Positions 27,666 through 37,562 of a DNA stretch of 64,000 nucleotides are shown piece after piece. A model generated the notes under the pieces. It ran no database searches, was not told where the DNA came from, and saw only the letters and a list, made by a program, of their open reading frames with translations. The DNA lies in contig NZ_JAQTZU010000003.1 in NCBI RefSeq assembly GCF_028687615.1, positions 1 to 64,000 on the forward strand, in the 5' to 3' direction. Each line of letters starts with the position of its first letter. Position 1 is the first letter of the stretch. Both the position numbers and the translations under genes were made by a program. This DNA comes from Methylovulum sp. (lineage in GTDB: Bacteria; Pseudomonadota; Gammaproteobacteria; Methylococcales; Methylomonadaceae).

Positions 27666-28580
27666 TTAAATACAACGCTGCTTATTCAACAGGCATTGGC
27701 TGTCTTCTGGCCTTTCAATCTGGATTGTGGAATGCCCTATGTTAAAACGGTCATGTAATTGCCGTTGGATTTCAGGCAAAAAACCCTTGCCCACAGCATC
27801 GTCATTTGTCTCTAAATGGACAGACAAAGCCACTTCCGTCGTGCTCATAGCCCAGATATGCAAATCATGTATCTGGGAAACATTCTCAAGCCCGGTTAAG
27901 TATTTTTTTATTCCCGTTATATCAACACCTTCAGGAACAGAATCTAAGGCAAGATCCAGTGAATCGCGAAGCAAAGACCAGGTGCCAACGAGAATGACAA
28001 CGGCGATGAAAAGACTGGTTAACGGGTCAAGCAACAACCAGCCTTTATACATGATAATGATACCCGCCACGACAACGCCGAGTGAAACGCCGGCATCCGC
28101 CGCCATATGGAGGAACGCCCCCCTAATGTTCAAATCGCGTTTCTGCCCCGACATGAACAGTAACGCGGTGATGGTGTTGATGACAACCCCGATGGCCGCC
28201 ACGGTGATAACGGTCATCCCCTCAACAGGCCTTGGGTCGTAGAACCGGTTAACGGCTTCCCATGCAATACCGCCCAACGCAACCAGTAAAAATACAGCGC
28301 TCACCAAAGAAGCCATGATCGTCACCTTGCGGAAGCCGTAAGTCCTTTTCTCTGTTGCGGATTTTGTTGCCAGCTTACCGGCAACCCAAGCAAGCAACAG
28401 GCCTAAGACATCACTTAAATTGTGGCCGGCATCGGCCATCAGGGCGAGGGAACCCGACGCAATCCCATAGCCTGCTTCAATGGCGACGAAACCGGCATTA
28501 AGGATAACGCCAACCGCAAAGGCAACCGTGTAATTGCCGACTTGATGGTCGTGATGGTGATGTTCATGAGTATGGGGCAT
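27666..28580 (-). CDS. CDF-family zinc/cobalt/cadmium exporter
   Basis: 304 residues from the ATG at 28580. The N-terminus is His-rich (MPHTHEHHHHDHQ). Six membrane helices follow with the CDF metal site ADAGHNLSD in TM2 and HMAADAGVSLGVV in TM5. The C-terminal cytoplasmic domain (ISQIHDLHIWAMSTTEVALSVH) is typical. This is the CzcD/ZitB type that swaps protons for divalent metals. It follows a second CDF gene by 20 bp on the same strand. Confidence 0.92.
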   Translation of the reverse strand: MPHTHEHHHHDHQVGNYTVAFAVGVILNAGFVAIEAGYGIASGSLALMADAGHNLSDVLGLLLAWVAGKLATKSATEKRTYGFRKVTIMASLVSAVFLLVALGGIAWEAVNRFYDPRPVEGMTVITVAAIGVVINTITALLFMSGQKRDLNIRGAFLHMAADAGVSLGVVVAGIIIMYKGWLLLDPLTSLFIAVVILVGTWSLLRDSLDLALDSVPEGVDITGIKKYLTGLENVSQIHDLHIWAMSTTEVALSVHLETNDDAVGKGFLPEIQRQLHDRFNIGHSTIQIERPEDSQCLLNKQRCI

Positions 28581-28600
28581 AACCGCTCCTACCGTGTTTT

Positions 28601-29215
28601 TTAAAGTTGCCCCCGCCATTCTTTGAGTGCGGAACCCATAACGCGAAATGACGAGTTGAGCAACAAGATGACCAGACAGGCTGCGACGAGAATGTCCGGC
28701 CACCCCGATTCAAAGAACCCGACAGCCACTGCCGCAATGAACACCGATAGGTTTGATGCGATGTCATTTCTTGAACACTCCCAAACAGAGCTCATATTGA
28801 TGTCTTCGTTCCTGTGTTTCCACAAAAGAAACAGGCATAGCGAATTTGCTGCCAGACCCACCAAGCTAAAAATGCCCATGACTTCATAAGACGGGAGTTC
28901 AGGGACACTAAGCCGAAGAATGATCTGTGCCAGAACCCCGCAAGCCCCGATAAAAATTAAGCCGCCCTTCAATAAGGCGACGCCCGCCTTGGCGGTGGCG
29001 CCTTGGGAAACGGCATAGAGGCTTAACCCATACGTTAACGCATCCCCAAGGTTATCCAGGCTGTCCGAAAGCAGGGCTGTTGATTTTCCGTAAAATGCGG
29101 CCCCGGCAATGATAACGAACATAACCGTATTGACAACGAGAACGGCTTTCAGCGTCCCACGCTGCCTTCCGCGCAATTTTTCAATCGTACAATTGTTTTC
29201 ACAACAAGAAGCCAT
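28601..29215 (-). CDS. short CDF-like cation transporter with Cys-rich N-terminus
   Basis: 204 residues from the ATG at 29215 (GGAGAGT ribosome site). The N-terminus MASCCENNCTIEK has three Cys. Hydrophobic helices follow with SLDNLGDALTYG and SRNDIASNLSV, the positions of the CDF metal site, but they have Asn/Asp where His is usual. The cytoplasmic domain of classical CDF proteins is missing. Lone Cys motifs fit a soft metal such as Hg(II) or Cd(II). It is probably co-transcribed with the following CDF gene. Confidence 0.8.
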   Translation of the reverse strand: MASCCENNCTIEKLRGRQRGTLKAVLVVNTVMFVIIAGAAFYGKSTALLSDSLDNLGDALTYGLSLYAVSQGATAKAGVALLKGGLIFIGACGVLAQIILRLSVPELPSYEVMGIFSLVGLAANSLCLFLLWKHRNEDINMSSVWECSRNDIASNLSVFIAAVAVGFFESGWPDILVAACLVILLLNSSFRVMGSALKEWRGQL

Positions 29216-29868
29216 ACAAATACTCTCCGTAATAAGGGGGCGGGTCACGAAACGGAAAACGTGCACGCTAAGGCTTTCCGTGCCGACATATTACAATGAT
29301 TGACATGCCGAACGGTACTACCAAATCTTTGACTGCACTATTGTCAGCAAGTGTCAAAAATATACCGTTCACACTATAAAACTGAATATTTGATCTAAAC
29401 CGGATTTTAAAAAACTTTTTAAAATGCACTATAAATGCTCTAAATATTTTGATTATTTTTTATCATATTGTTTATTAATTAAAATTCAATAATATCAGTC
29501 CAATCCATAATCGGGGCCATGCAAAAAGTCTTGGCTGATTTGGTTTGGGTTGGTTGCTTGAATATTAGTTGGGTTGTTTTGGGGCATGTGCTTGGGTAAG
29601 CAGGGTTTAATCAGTGCATATCCTAAGTGATCTAATGGTTGCTTGCATAATGAACAACTGAAATGTATAAATTTTCCCATAAGATCTTGCCTTTCCCTCG
29701 CTTTTTCAACGCCAAACCCAATGTCCCCTGAATTTGATTCGAACCGACCAAACTAACTTGATGATTTCATACCATCGTACAGGTTAAATCCAACGGCTAT
29801 CGGTTATAATCCAATGTTATCATTTAGCCATGCTTTAGTTCCCGTAATAATTTTCCGTGCAAACGACC
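29216..29868. other. AT-rich gap before trpE
   Basis: About 650 bp, clearly AT-rich between 29330 and 29500. A possible 61-codon minus-strand gene (29495-29680, MGKFIHFSCSLCKQPLDHLG) has a CxxC pair but only a weak ribosome site; I rate it about 0.3. I see no trp leader peptide or attenuator. Confidence 0.4.
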
Positions 29869-31341
29869 ATGACCCCAGAACAATTCAATAACTATGCCCA
29901 ACAAGGCTATAACCGCATTCCGGTATGCCGTGAAGTCCTCGCTGATTTGGATACGCCCTTAAGCGCGTACCTGAAATTGGCGGACGGGACTTATTCTTAT
30001 CTGTTTGAATCGGTACATGGCGGCGAGCAGTGGGGGCGTTATTCGATTATTGGCTTGCCTTGCCAAACCGTGGTCAAAATTACGGGCAAAACCATTCGCG
30101 TGGAACAAAACGGTGGGTTGCAGGAATTGCTGGAGCACGATAACCCGTTGGTCTGGATAGAACAATTCAAAGCCCGTTACCAAGTGCCAGATATTGACAG
30201 CTTGCCACGTTTTTCCGGCGGTTTGGTCGGCTATTTCGGCTATGAAACCATCGCTTACATCGAGCCGCGTGTCTGCCAACATAACAAACCTGACCCGTTG
30301 GGATGCCCGGACATTGTCCTGATGGTGTCCGAAGACCTGCTGGTTTTTGATAATTTGTCCGGCAAAATGCTTTTGTTGACCCATGCCAATCCCGCAGAAA
30401 ACGAGGCTTATGCCCGTGCTGTGGCGAGGCTGGACGAATTGGCGGTCAAACTGCGGTCGGTACACGTCGATGCCGGACAATTGCACAAACCGAAAACCAT
30501 AGGGGAAGCGGATTTTGTTTCCGGTTTTACCCAACAAGGTTATGGGGATGCGGTACGCAAGGCCAAGGAATACATCACCGATGGCGACATCATGCAAGTG
30601 GTGTTGTCGCAGCGCATGTCCATCCCTTATAGCGCCACGCCGCTGAATTTGTACCGCGCCTTGCGCTGCCTGAATCCTTCGCCTTATATGTTCTACCTGA
30701 ATCTGGACGATTTTCATGTGGTTGGGTCGTCACCGGAAATTTTGGTCCGTTTGGAAGACAATACCGTAACCGTGCGTCCGATTGCCGGAACCCGCCGCCG
30801 GGGCGCGACACCGGAACAAGATTTGGCTTTGGAAAAAGAATTGTTGGCGGATCCGAAAGAAATCGCCGAACATTTAATGCTGATAGATTTAGGCCGCAAT
30901 GACACCGGGCGGGTCGCAGAAATCGGCAGTGTGCAACTGACCGAGAAAATGATCGTCGAGCGTTATTCCCACGTCATGCACATTGTTTCCAATGTCACCG
31001 GCACACTGAAGGCCGGACAAACGGCGTTCGATGTGTTGGCGGCGACGTTTCCGGCCGGTACGGTCAGTGGTGCGCCGAAAATCCGTGCGATGGAAATCAT
31101 TGACGAGTTGGAGCCGGTCAAGCGCGGTGTCTATTCGGGTGCGGTTGGCTACATTTCCTGGTCAGGCAATTTGGATACTGCGATTGCGATCAGGACGGCG
31201 GTGATCAAGGACAATGTCCTGCACATCCAAGTGGGGGCGGGCATTGTTTACGATTCGGTGCCGGCTAGCGAGTGGGAAGAAACCTTAAACAAAGGACGCG
31301 CCATTTTCCGTGCGGTCACGATGGCGGAAGCCGGATTATAA
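29869..31341 (+). CDS. trpE: anthranilate synthase component I
   Basis: About 490 residues from the ATG at 29869 ([18 protein letters not shown]); a GTG 12 bases upstream is an alternative. The chorismate-binding core shows [45 protein letters not shown] and [20 protein letters not shown], all diagnostic. It converts chorismate to anthranilate with ammonia delivered by TrpG, the first step of tryptophan synthesis. trpG begins 9 bp downstream. Confidence 0.95.
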   Translation: MTPEQFNNYAQQGYNRIPVCREVLADLDTPLSAYLKLADGTYSYLFESVHGGEQWGRYSIIGLPCQTVVKITGKTIRVEQNGGLQELLEHDNPLVWIEQFKARYQVPDIDSLPRFSGGLVGYFGYETIAYIEPRVCQHNKPDPLGCPDIVLMVSEDLLVFDNLSGKMLLLTHANPAENEAYARAVARLDELAVKLRSVHVDAGQLHKPKTIGEADFVSGFTQQGYGDAVRKAKEYITDGDIMQVVLSQRMSIPYSATPLNLYRALRCLNPSPYMFYLNLDDFHVVGSSPEILVRLEDNTVTVRPIAGTRRRGATPEQDLALEKELLADPKEIAEHLMLIDLGRNDTGRVAEIGSVQLTEKMIVERYSHVMHIVSNVTGTLKAGQTAFDVLAATFPAGTVSGAPKIRAMEIIDELEPVKRGVYSGAVGYISWSGNLDTAIAIRTAVIKDNVLHIQVGAGIVYDSVPASEWEETLNKGRAIFRAVTMAEAGL

Positions 31342-31350
31342 GGAGGCGGT

Positions 31351-31941
31351 ATGCAAGCAATAAAAGTGGTCATGATCGACAATTACGATTCTTTCACCTA
31401 CAACCTGGTGCAGTATTTTGGCGAATTGGGTGCGGATGTCACCGTCGTGCGTAACGACCAAGTCAGCGTCGAGGACATCCGCGCCTTGTCGCCCGATAAA
31501 ATCGTCATCTCGCCCGGCCCATGTTCGCCTAAAGAAGCGGGTGTGTCCGTGGCGACGATCCAGGCATTCGCCGGCAAAATTCCGCTTTTGGGCGTGTGCT
31601 TGGGGCATCAAAGCATCGGTTATGCGTTTGGTGGCGACATTATCCACGCCAAGCGCATCATGCACGGCAAAACCTCGCCCGTTTATCATCATAATATCGG
31701 CGTGTTTACCGGCTTGAACAACCCGTTCACCGCCACGCGCTACCATTCTTTGGTGATAGGGCAGGACAGTTTGCCGGATTGTTTGGAAATCACCGCCTGG
31801 ACGCAAGATGACGCGGGCAATATCGACGAAATTATGGGGGTGCGCCATAAAACCTTGGATATTGAAGGGGTGCAGTTCCATCCTGAGTCGATATTGACGG
31901 AGCATGGGCATGATTTGTTGGGTAATTTCCTGAGCAGGTAA
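31351..31941 (+). CDS. trpG: anthranilate synthase component II (glutamine amidotransferase)
   Basis: A 196-residue class I amidotransferase. [20 protein letters not shown] opens it, the nucleophile Cys is in [17 protein letters not shown], and the His-Glu pair in [14 protein letters not shown]. The ribosome site AAGGAGG is strong. It supplies ammonia to TrpE. Such proteins can double as PabA in folate synthesis. Confidence 0.94.
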   Translation: MQAIKVVMIDNYDSFTYNLVQYFGELGADVTVVRNDQVSVEDIRALSPDKIVISPGPCSPKEAGVSVATIQAFAGKIPLLGVCLGHQSIGYAFGGDIIHAKRIMHGKTSPVYHHNIGVFTGLNNPFTATRYHSLVIGQDSLPDCLEITAWTQDDAGNIDEIMGVRHKTLDIEGVQFHPESILTEHGHDLLGNFLSR

Positions 31942-32009
31942 AATCTGTTTAAATCATTTGCGGGTAGTTGGCTTTTTAAAATCTTTTTTGTTACGCTCAG
32001 GATCATGTG

Positions 32010-32930
32010 ATGGATACAACGGCATCTTCTAGCGGTACGATTATGATTGTTGACGACACGCCGGCGAATCTGGCGTTGTTGTCAGATACGCTCTCTGAAG
32101 CCGGTTATCGGGTGTTGGTGGCAACTGACGGGCTTTCGGCAATTGAACAAATTGATTATTTAAAGCCTGACATTATTCTGATGGACGTGGTCATGCCCGG
32201 CATAGACGGCTTTGAAACCTGCCGTCGCCTAAAATCCGACCCGTTGACGGCGCTTATCCCCATTTTATTCATGACCGGGCTGAGCGAACTTGACAATTTA
32301 TTGCGTGGTTTTGATGAAGGTGGTTTGGATTACATCGTCAAACCGATACGCCCGCCCGAAGTTCTAGCGCGGATCGAAGTCCATCTGGCCCAGGCCCGAG
32401 CCAGGCAGCGTACCGAAAATGCTTTGAACCATTGTCCATTTTACGCGCTCGCGGTTGACCGGGAAGGCTCCATCACTTGGCTGGCACCTGCCGCCAAAGC
32501 CATGTTTACCGATTTTATGCAGCATTGCGGGTTAAGTGTGGGCAGTCTTTTGCCGAAACCGGTGCTCGACTGGTTTCATAACAACCGCCACCATGCTGAG
32601 GGTTCAATAGCTGAATACCGTGCTTATGGCGGATTTACCATCAGTATGGGCACTTGCCAGAACGCCGGTGAATATTTGCTGCTACTGAAAAAATGTTGCG
32701 GCGAATGGAATTTGGAATCCTTGAAAGATGCGCTGGGGCTGACCTTTCGCGAAGCTGAAATATTGATGTGGATTTCGCGCGGCAAAACCAACAAGGAAGT
32801 CGGCTTGATCTTGGAAAGCAGCCATCGCACCGTCAACAAACATCTCGAACACATTTACGAAAAACTGGGCGTGTCCACGCGTGCCGCCGCCGTCGCGATG
32901 GTGCTCCAGCGGACTGGCGCGTATAACTAA
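32010..32930 (+). CDS. response regulator with LuxR-type output domain
   Basis: A 307-residue two-component regulator. The receiver domain (MIVDDTPANLALLSDTLSEA) has its phospho-Asp in IILMDVVMPGIDG and the conserved Lys in DYIVKPIRPPE. A ~90-residue middle region of unclear type follows, then a LuxR helix-turn-helix (LTFREAEILMWISRGKTNKE, and SHRTVNKHLEHIYEKLGV). No sensor kinase lies next to it. It follows trpG by 68 bp but need not be in that operon. Confidence 0.88.
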   Translation: MDTTASSSGTIMIVDDTPANLALLSDTLSEAGYRVLVATDGLSAIEQIDYLKPDIILMDVVMPGIDGFETCRRLKSDPLTALIPILFMTGLSELDNLLRGFDEGGLDYIVKPIRPPEVLARIEVHLAQARARQRTENALNHCPFYALAVDREGSITWLAPAAKAMFTDFMQHCGLSVGSLLPKPVLDWFHNNRHHAEGSIAEYRAYGGFTISMGTCQNAGEYLLLLKKCCGEWNLESLKDALGLTFREAEILMWISRGKTNKEVGLILESSHRTVNKHLEHIYEKLGVSTRAAAVAMVLQRTGAYN

Positions 32931-32940
32931 CCCGATAGTT

Positions 32941-33309
32941 TCACTGCTGGGGCTGGTTATTATTGTTCAAAATTTGTTCTTTATAGTCGGCAGCTTCCGC
33001 ACTGTTTTTTTCAACCAATTCCTTATATTCTTTTTGTTGGGCATTTACGGCATCCGTGATTTGCTTTATATCCGCGTTAGCCTCTTTAGACAGGCATTCT
33101 AAATAAACCGCCGATTCTTTCTGCCAAGCATTCATGGCGGTGGCGCTTTCGTTATACGAGTCGATGCTTTCAAAATCCAGTTCAGGGGCGACCGGTTTGT
33201 CGCCGCAGTCGTTGGCCGTCCATCCGCCTTTTTTAATCGTGCCGGCATTAGTATTTAAAAGTGTCATGCACAAGCCGGTAAAAATAGCCACACGGGTTAT
33301 TGTCATCAT
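32941..33309 (-). CDS. hypothetical small periplasmic helical protein
   Basis: A 122-residue protein with a signal peptide (likely cut near NTNAG, residue 23). The mature part has two Cys (NDCGDKP, YLECLSK) and a helical C-terminal half with coiled-coil potential (DAVNAQQKEYKELVEKNSAE), ending in an Asn/Gln-rich tail. I do not recognise the family. It stands alone between a response regulator and a sulfotransferase. Confidence 0.6.
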   Translation of the reverse strand: MMTITRVAIFTGLCMTLLNTNAGTIKKGGWTANDCGDKPVAPELDFESIDSYNESATAMNAWQKESAVYLECLSKEANADIKQITDAVNAQQKEYKELVEKNSAEAADYKEQILNNNNQPQQ

Positions 33310-33398
33310 TTGATCGTCTCCTGGTTAATGGGTAAGGGCCGTTGCGGGAATTGCTGTGTTTATTTCCAATAGTGTTAGGCTAACGGATATCTTGCGTT

Positions 33399-34322
33399 TT
33401 AGCCAGCCCCCTCTTCCAGGGCTTGTTGTGTGGAAGCCAGCCATTGCGCCGTGTAAGCATTATTAAAACGGACATGTAGCGTTTCTATGTCAGCCAAAAA
33501 CAGTTTGGCGAGGGCATGGGCAAACGGTTGCGGAATATCAGGATAATCGTGGGAATTGATTCTCTGATGAATCCTGCCGGAAATATGCCGTTCTGAAAAA
33601 TCCACGTCCAGAAATTGGTAAATGTCTTTGATCAATTCTTGGGGGCTGTCGCGGATTTGATCCTGAAAGCCAATAAAAATCTGTTCGGGCGGATAAAACT
33701 TCTCCCAGCGATACAGGTTATTAGTGTAGCGCGAACTTGCCAGATGTTTGGTGTTCTGGATAAATTTTTCAATTTCTTCAGCCGTTATCGTGTGTAGGCC
33801 TTTAGCACCGAATCTGGCACTGTGGAACATGGCCAAGTCTGACCACAAGCGGTCAATGGGATTGCGTAGCAAGTAAATGATTTTGCCATTTGGCATCAAG
33901 GCATGGACTTTGGCGATGTGCTTTTCGCTCATGATCGCATAACGCGGCGTGATTTCTCCTGCCATCTGCTGGGAATCAGGGGTAAACAGGGAAATATACC
34001 AGCGTTGGGTGCGCACTAAAAAATAGTAACGGAAATACCATGACGCCGATTGTTGCTTGGCAAGCACTTTTCGATAATCCCGCAACATACGGTTTTTCGC
34101 CCAGTGGCGAATAGGGCGTTCGGGAGCGAACAACAGGAAAAAAAAAGGGATTAAAGGCGGAAAATCAAAGAAATGGATTTCTTTTTCGGGAGGCAGCCAA
34201 ATGTCAGGATGGATGCGTAAGTTACGGTCTAACCAAGTTGTACCGGACTTTTGTGCGCCGATAACCAAAAAATCAGGGATCATGGGATAGTTGCTGTGCC
34301 ATCGTAAAAGGGAGTGTTCCAT
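33399..34322 (-). CDS. PAPS-dependent sulfotransferase
   Basis: A 307-residue protein of the sulfotransferase/heparan-sulfate type. The 5'-phosphosulfate loop FLVIGAQKSGTTWLDRNL lies at residues ~18-35 and the 3'-phosphate region in GKIIYLLRNPIDRLWSDLAM at ~150-170. The start could also be the Met at residue 14. It would move sulfate from PAPS to a sugar or lipid acceptor. No polysaccharide genes are nearby, so the acceptor is unknown. Confidence 0.85.
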   Translation of the reverse strand: MEHSLLRWHSNYPMIPDFLVIGAQKSGTTWLDRNLRIHPDIWLPPEKEIHFFDFPPLIPFFFLLFAPERPIRHWAKNRMLRDYRKVLAKQQSASWYFRYYFLVRTQRWYISLFTPDSQQMAGEITPRYAIMSEKHIAKVHALMPNGKIIYLLRNPIDRLWSDLAMFHSARFGAKGLHTITAEEIEKFIQNTKHLASSRYTNNLYRWEKFYPPEQIFIGFQDQIRDSPQELIKDIYQFLDVDFSERHISGRIHQRINSHDYPDIPQPFAHALAKLFLADIETLHVRFNNAYTAQWLASTQQALEEGAG

Positions 34323-34540
34323 CTTCCCGCGTCATTTGCACAACATCAGCAAACAAAAGTCAAACTGAAGGAACCGCAAAGCGCCGCTTTGTTCTGGGCG
34401 GACATTATCGCATATTTTGATGTGCCATCAGGCTAATTTCAGCAGGCAGCCACCCTAGCCGGAATTAAAAATGGAGCCGGAAGGCTCTGTAAGCTAGTTA
34501 TTCTTCAGTGGAAACATTTTCTGTTTGATTCGAAATAGCT

Positions 34541-34809
34541 TTAATCCCCCAACGCCCATTTCCGCTGCAAAGCTTTAACATCCAACATTTCCACCGTTTC
34601 CCCTTGTACCGCAACCAAATTTTTTCGGCTTGACTGTTGCAATATGCGCGAGAAAGTTTCTGGTCGTACCGACAATCTGGACGCGAGGATTTGCTTGGGT
34701 GTCTCCCATTCAAGGACATAAGGGCTGGCGGTGTTGTCGGGCGTGATTGCAACAGAAAGTGAATTACCCGCATACTGGCGTTTTGCAAGGTCAGTTGGTC
34801 GATTTGGAT
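34541..34809 (-). pseudogene. Crp/Fnr-family regulator, C-terminal relic
   Basis: One minus-strand frame gives IQIDQLTLQNASMRVIHFLL. After a shift near 34748 another gives ITPDNTASPYVLEWETPKQ and LASRLSVRPETFSRILQQSS, ending ...LQRKWALGD with a TAA at 34541. The helix-turn-helix segment matches Dnr/NnrR-type Crp/Fnr proteins. The sensing domain is gone and the frame is broken, so it is dead. Confidence 0.75.
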
Positions 34810-34932
34810 CGCGCCGTGCAAGCGGCGGCCCATGCCGCTTGCCCCTGTTGCGTGATTCGGATTTTTTACAGCAAATCGGGAAGACATCATTTAGAATTTA
34901 GCGTTTGGTTGTCCCTTTAATTGTAAAAAAAC

Positions 34933-36174
34933 ATGAAACTATTTTATAACGGCTTGGCGGCCTTGATGGCTGCCGTTGTGCTAAGTGGTTGCGCCAGCGT
35001 AGGCAAAGGCGTGGCGGAAGCGTTTTTGGAAAAACAACAAGCCACTGACACACGGCTATGCGAAATCTGGGGCAAACCCTTTAACGGCCTGGCCCCATAT
35101 CTGGACAATCAACACGGTAAGATGAAAGTGCTGATGGTGCATGGCGTTGGCAACCATCTTCCAGGATACAGCACTGAATTTGTCGAAAAACTGGCGCGGG
35201 AATTGGACTTGCCCGTGATGGCAAGGGAGTACAAAACCATCAGCCTGACCGACCGCTTCAAGCAAGGCAAAGATCTCGGTAACTTGCGGATTACCCGCTT
35301 GTTAAGCAAGGACTTGCATAAGGAATTGCTGTTTTACGAATTGGCCTGGTCTGCCATTACCGCAAAGCAAAAAGACGTGCTGGCTTATGACAATTCCGGC
35401 GAATATTCTTTCCGCCGCGCCGAAGTCAATGATTTGATGAAGAAGTTTTCAAATAACACCGGCCCCGACCCGATCATTTATTTGGGCGACAGTAGGGAAG
35501 ATATTCTGGTGTCATTCGCGCAAGCCTTTTGCTGGATGACGAAAAGCAATTGGGACAAATTGCCCGATGATGTCACCCAAGCTTGTTCGTTCAATGATGA
35601 TTCGGATATATCCAATCTGTTTAACGACCATTATGCTTTTGTTTCGCACAGTCTGGGTAGCCGCATCACGATAGACGGGATGCAGCGCATCGCCTCATTG
35701 ATCAACAACCGCGATGCAGATTTCAGGGATGCAGTCAGACAAAAAGAAATCCCCGTCTACATGCTTTCCAACCAGTTGCCGATGCTGCAATTGGGGCTTA
35801 AATTGCCGGAAGTCAGCAAACAACAAGCGGCGTATTGCCGTCCAAAAGGCGAAAAATACGCCGGACGCATCTTGACCAAAATGCCGTTGATTGCTTTCAG
35901 CGACCCCAACGACCTGCTCAGCTATGCGATCCCCCATGGTTTTGTTGATAAATACCTGGATTCGCGGCTTTGTATCGAAGTGACCAATGTCAACATCAAT
36001 GTCGCGAGTATTTTTGATGCCTTTGGTTTGGGCAAACTAGCCAACCCCCTAGATGCCCATGTCGGCTATGCCAAGGATGATCGGGTCGTTGCACTGATTG
36101 CCAAAGGGCTAGGGAATAAGAATACGTCGAAGATTGTTAAGGATAGGTGCCGGTGGGTTGAGACGATTGATTGA
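34933..36174 (+). CDS. alpha/beta-hydrolase-like lipoprotein
   Basis: A 413-residue protein. The signal MKLFYNGLAALMAAVVLSGC ends in a lipobox (Cys20). Hydrolase features follow: MKVLMVHGVGNHLPGY near residue 70 (oxyanion region), the nucleophile elbow SHSLGS near 240, a possible acid in FSDPNDLLSY near 320, and a possible His in NPLDAHVGYAKD near 375. It is likely a membrane-anchored esterase or lipase. The family is otherwise uncharacterised and it has no clear operon partners. Confidence 0.65.
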   Translation: MKLFYNGLAALMAAVVLSGCASVGKGVAEAFLEKQQATDTRLCEIWGKPFNGLAPYLDNQHGKMKVLMVHGVGNHLPGYSTEFVEKLARELDLPVMAREYKTISLTDRFKQGKDLGNLRITRLLSKDLHKELLFYELAWSAITAKQKDVLAYDNSGEYSFRRAEVNDLMKKFSNNTGPDPIIYLGDSREDILVSFAQAFCWMTKSNWDKLPDDVTQACSFNDDSDISNLFNDHYAFVSHSLGSRITIDGMQRIASLINNRDADFRDAVRQKEIPVYMLSNQLPMLQLGLKLPEVSKQQAAYCRPKGEKYAGRILTKMPLIAFSDPNDLLSYAIPHGFVDKYLDSRLCIEVTNVNINVASIFDAFGLGKLANPLDAHVGYAKDDRVVALIAKGLGNKNTSKIVKDRCRWVETID

Positions 36175-36292
36175 TTGATACGATTGATTGATACGAATAA
36201 TGCGGCTTATATTCCAGCAATTTGTTGACTGGAAAAGCCTGTTGGCCCATTATTTTATTTAACATAGCCATGTAGCTTTTCAGGTATCGCCA

Positions 36293-36586
36293 ATGTCAAA
36301 CCTATTCAGCAACTTACAGCAACAAAGACAAAGCATCCTCGACATAGCCAAACATTACCACGCGGTCAACGTGCGCGTGTTTGGCTCGGTCATTCGCGGT
36401 GAAGAGCGGGACGACAGCGATATTGATTTACTGGTGGATTTTCTGCCAGGGACGACATTATTGGATCAAGTCGGTTTAAGCTTGGCATTATCTGATGTAT
36501 TAGAACGTAAAGTCGATGTGGTCAGCGAACGGTCGTTAAATAAGCCTCTGTCTAAACGCATTCTCAAAGAAGCCGTACTGTTGTGA
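36293..36586 (+). CDS. MntA-type nucleotidyltransferase antitoxin
   Basis: A 97-residue minimal nucleotidyltransferase. GSVIRGEERDDSDIDLLVDF gives the GSx(10)DxD signature with catalytic Asp43 and Asp45. Such proteins (MntA) inactivate the HEPN toxin HepT by adding AMP. The expected hepT starts at the overlapping GTG but is cut after 16 codons, so this is an antitoxin without a toxin. Confidence 0.88.
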   Translation: MSNLFSNLQQQRQSILDIAKHYHAVNVRVFGSVIRGEERDDSDIDLLVDFLPGTTLLDQVGLSLALSDVLERKVDVVSERSLNKPLSKRILKEAVLL

Positions 36587-36633
36587 AAGACCGCTTTTTA
36601 TTCTCTGTTGGAATGATAGCTTGTCGGGTTTAG
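36583..36633 (+). pseudogene. HepT toxin stub
   Basis: A GTG overlaps the mntA stop, as is usual for mntA-hepT pairs. It reads VKDRFLFSVGMIACRV and stops. The first residues (KDR) resemble the N-terminus of HEPN/DUF86 toxins. The rest has been lost, and the next gene on the other strand ends here. Confidence 0.5.
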
Positions 36634-37562
36634 ACTTTAATCCCCATCAAAACCCCAACATGCGCCGTCACACACTCCCCCAAAGCCTTAAGATTATACC
36701 CTCCCTCCAGCACCGAAACCAACCGCCCTTGACAATGACGTTCGGCGATGTTTTTTAAGGCTAGTGTCACCCAACGATAATCGTCTTCAATCAGCCTGAT
36801 GCCCGACAACGGGTCATCACTATGGGCGTCAAATCCTGCTGAAACCAACAATAACTGGGGTTTGAAATGCTCTAGCGCAGGTAAGATTTGGCTTTGGTAT
36901 TTCGCCCTGAATTCAACGCCAGTATCGCCCGCTGTCAACGGCACGTTAATCATATTGCCCGCGCCCGTTTCCGAGGGATCGCCCGTGCCTGGGTAATGCG
37001 GCATTTCATGGGAGGAGGCGTACAGCACTTGCGGTTGATGGTAAAACGCGGCTTGGGTGCCGTTGCCGTGGTGGACATCGAAATCGACAATGGCAATGCG
37101 TTGCAAATGATAGTGTTGGCGGGCGTGTTCGGCGGCGATGGCGATGTTGTTGAACAGGCAAAAGCCCATCGCCTGCATCGGTTCGGCATGATGCCCTGGT
37201 GGGCGGACGGCGCAAAAGGCGTTATCGGCGGTGTTGCCCATGACGCGGTCAACCGCATCACAGACCGCGCCCACGGCACGGAAGGCCGCCGTTAGCGAAT
37301 CGGGCGACAATACAGTGTCTGCGCTTAGATGGCGTGTGCCGTTGGTGGGTAGGGCGGCGCGGAGGTGTTGGATATGCGCCGCCGGATGGATGAGTTGGAC
37401 TTGCTGTTCTGTCCCCATTGGCGGTGCTACGCGGATGAGTCCGGCAAATTCGGCTTGCGCCAAGGCTTGGTCGATGGCTTTGAGCCTTGCCGCGCGTTCA
37501 GGATGCCCCGCACCGGTGTCATGCCGTTGAAAGTCGGGGTGGTTATAGTACAGGGTTCTCAT
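36630..37562 (-). CDS. histone deacetylase family protein
   Basis: A 310-residue class II-like zinc deacetylase. Conserved motifs in order: HPERAARL, CAVRPPGHHAEP, IVDFDVHHGNGT (zinc ligands), SHEMPHYPGTG, LLVSAGFDAHSDDPLSG and LEGGYN. Bacterial members remove acetyl groups from polyamines, proteins or acetoin-pathway substrates. It stands alone, with no operon partner. Confidence 0.92.
   Translation of the reverse strand: MRTLYYNHPDFQRHDTGAGHPERAARLKAIDQALAQAEFAGLIRVAPPMGTEQQVQLIHPAAHIQHLRAALPTNGTRHLSADTVLSPDSLTAAFRAVGAVCDAVDRVMGNTADNAFCAVRPPGHHAEPMQAMGFCLFNNIAIAAEHARQHYHLQRIAIVDFDVHHGNGTQAAFYHQPQVLYASSHEMPHYPGTGDPSETGAGNMINVPLTAGDTGVEFRAKYQSQILPALEHFKPQLLLVSAGFDAHSDDPLSGIRLIEDDYRWVTLALKNIAERHCQGRLVSVLEGGYNLKALGECVTAHVGVLMGIKV

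Noticed and set aside
29730..29750. GATTCGAACC resembles a tRNA T-arm on the minus strand
   Set aside because: The flanking bases do not pair into a T stem and no acceptor or anticodon arm fits around it.
29959..30717. A 252-codon antisense frame inside trpE
   Set aside because: It is a shadow of the well-conserved TrpE frame and has no recognisable domain.
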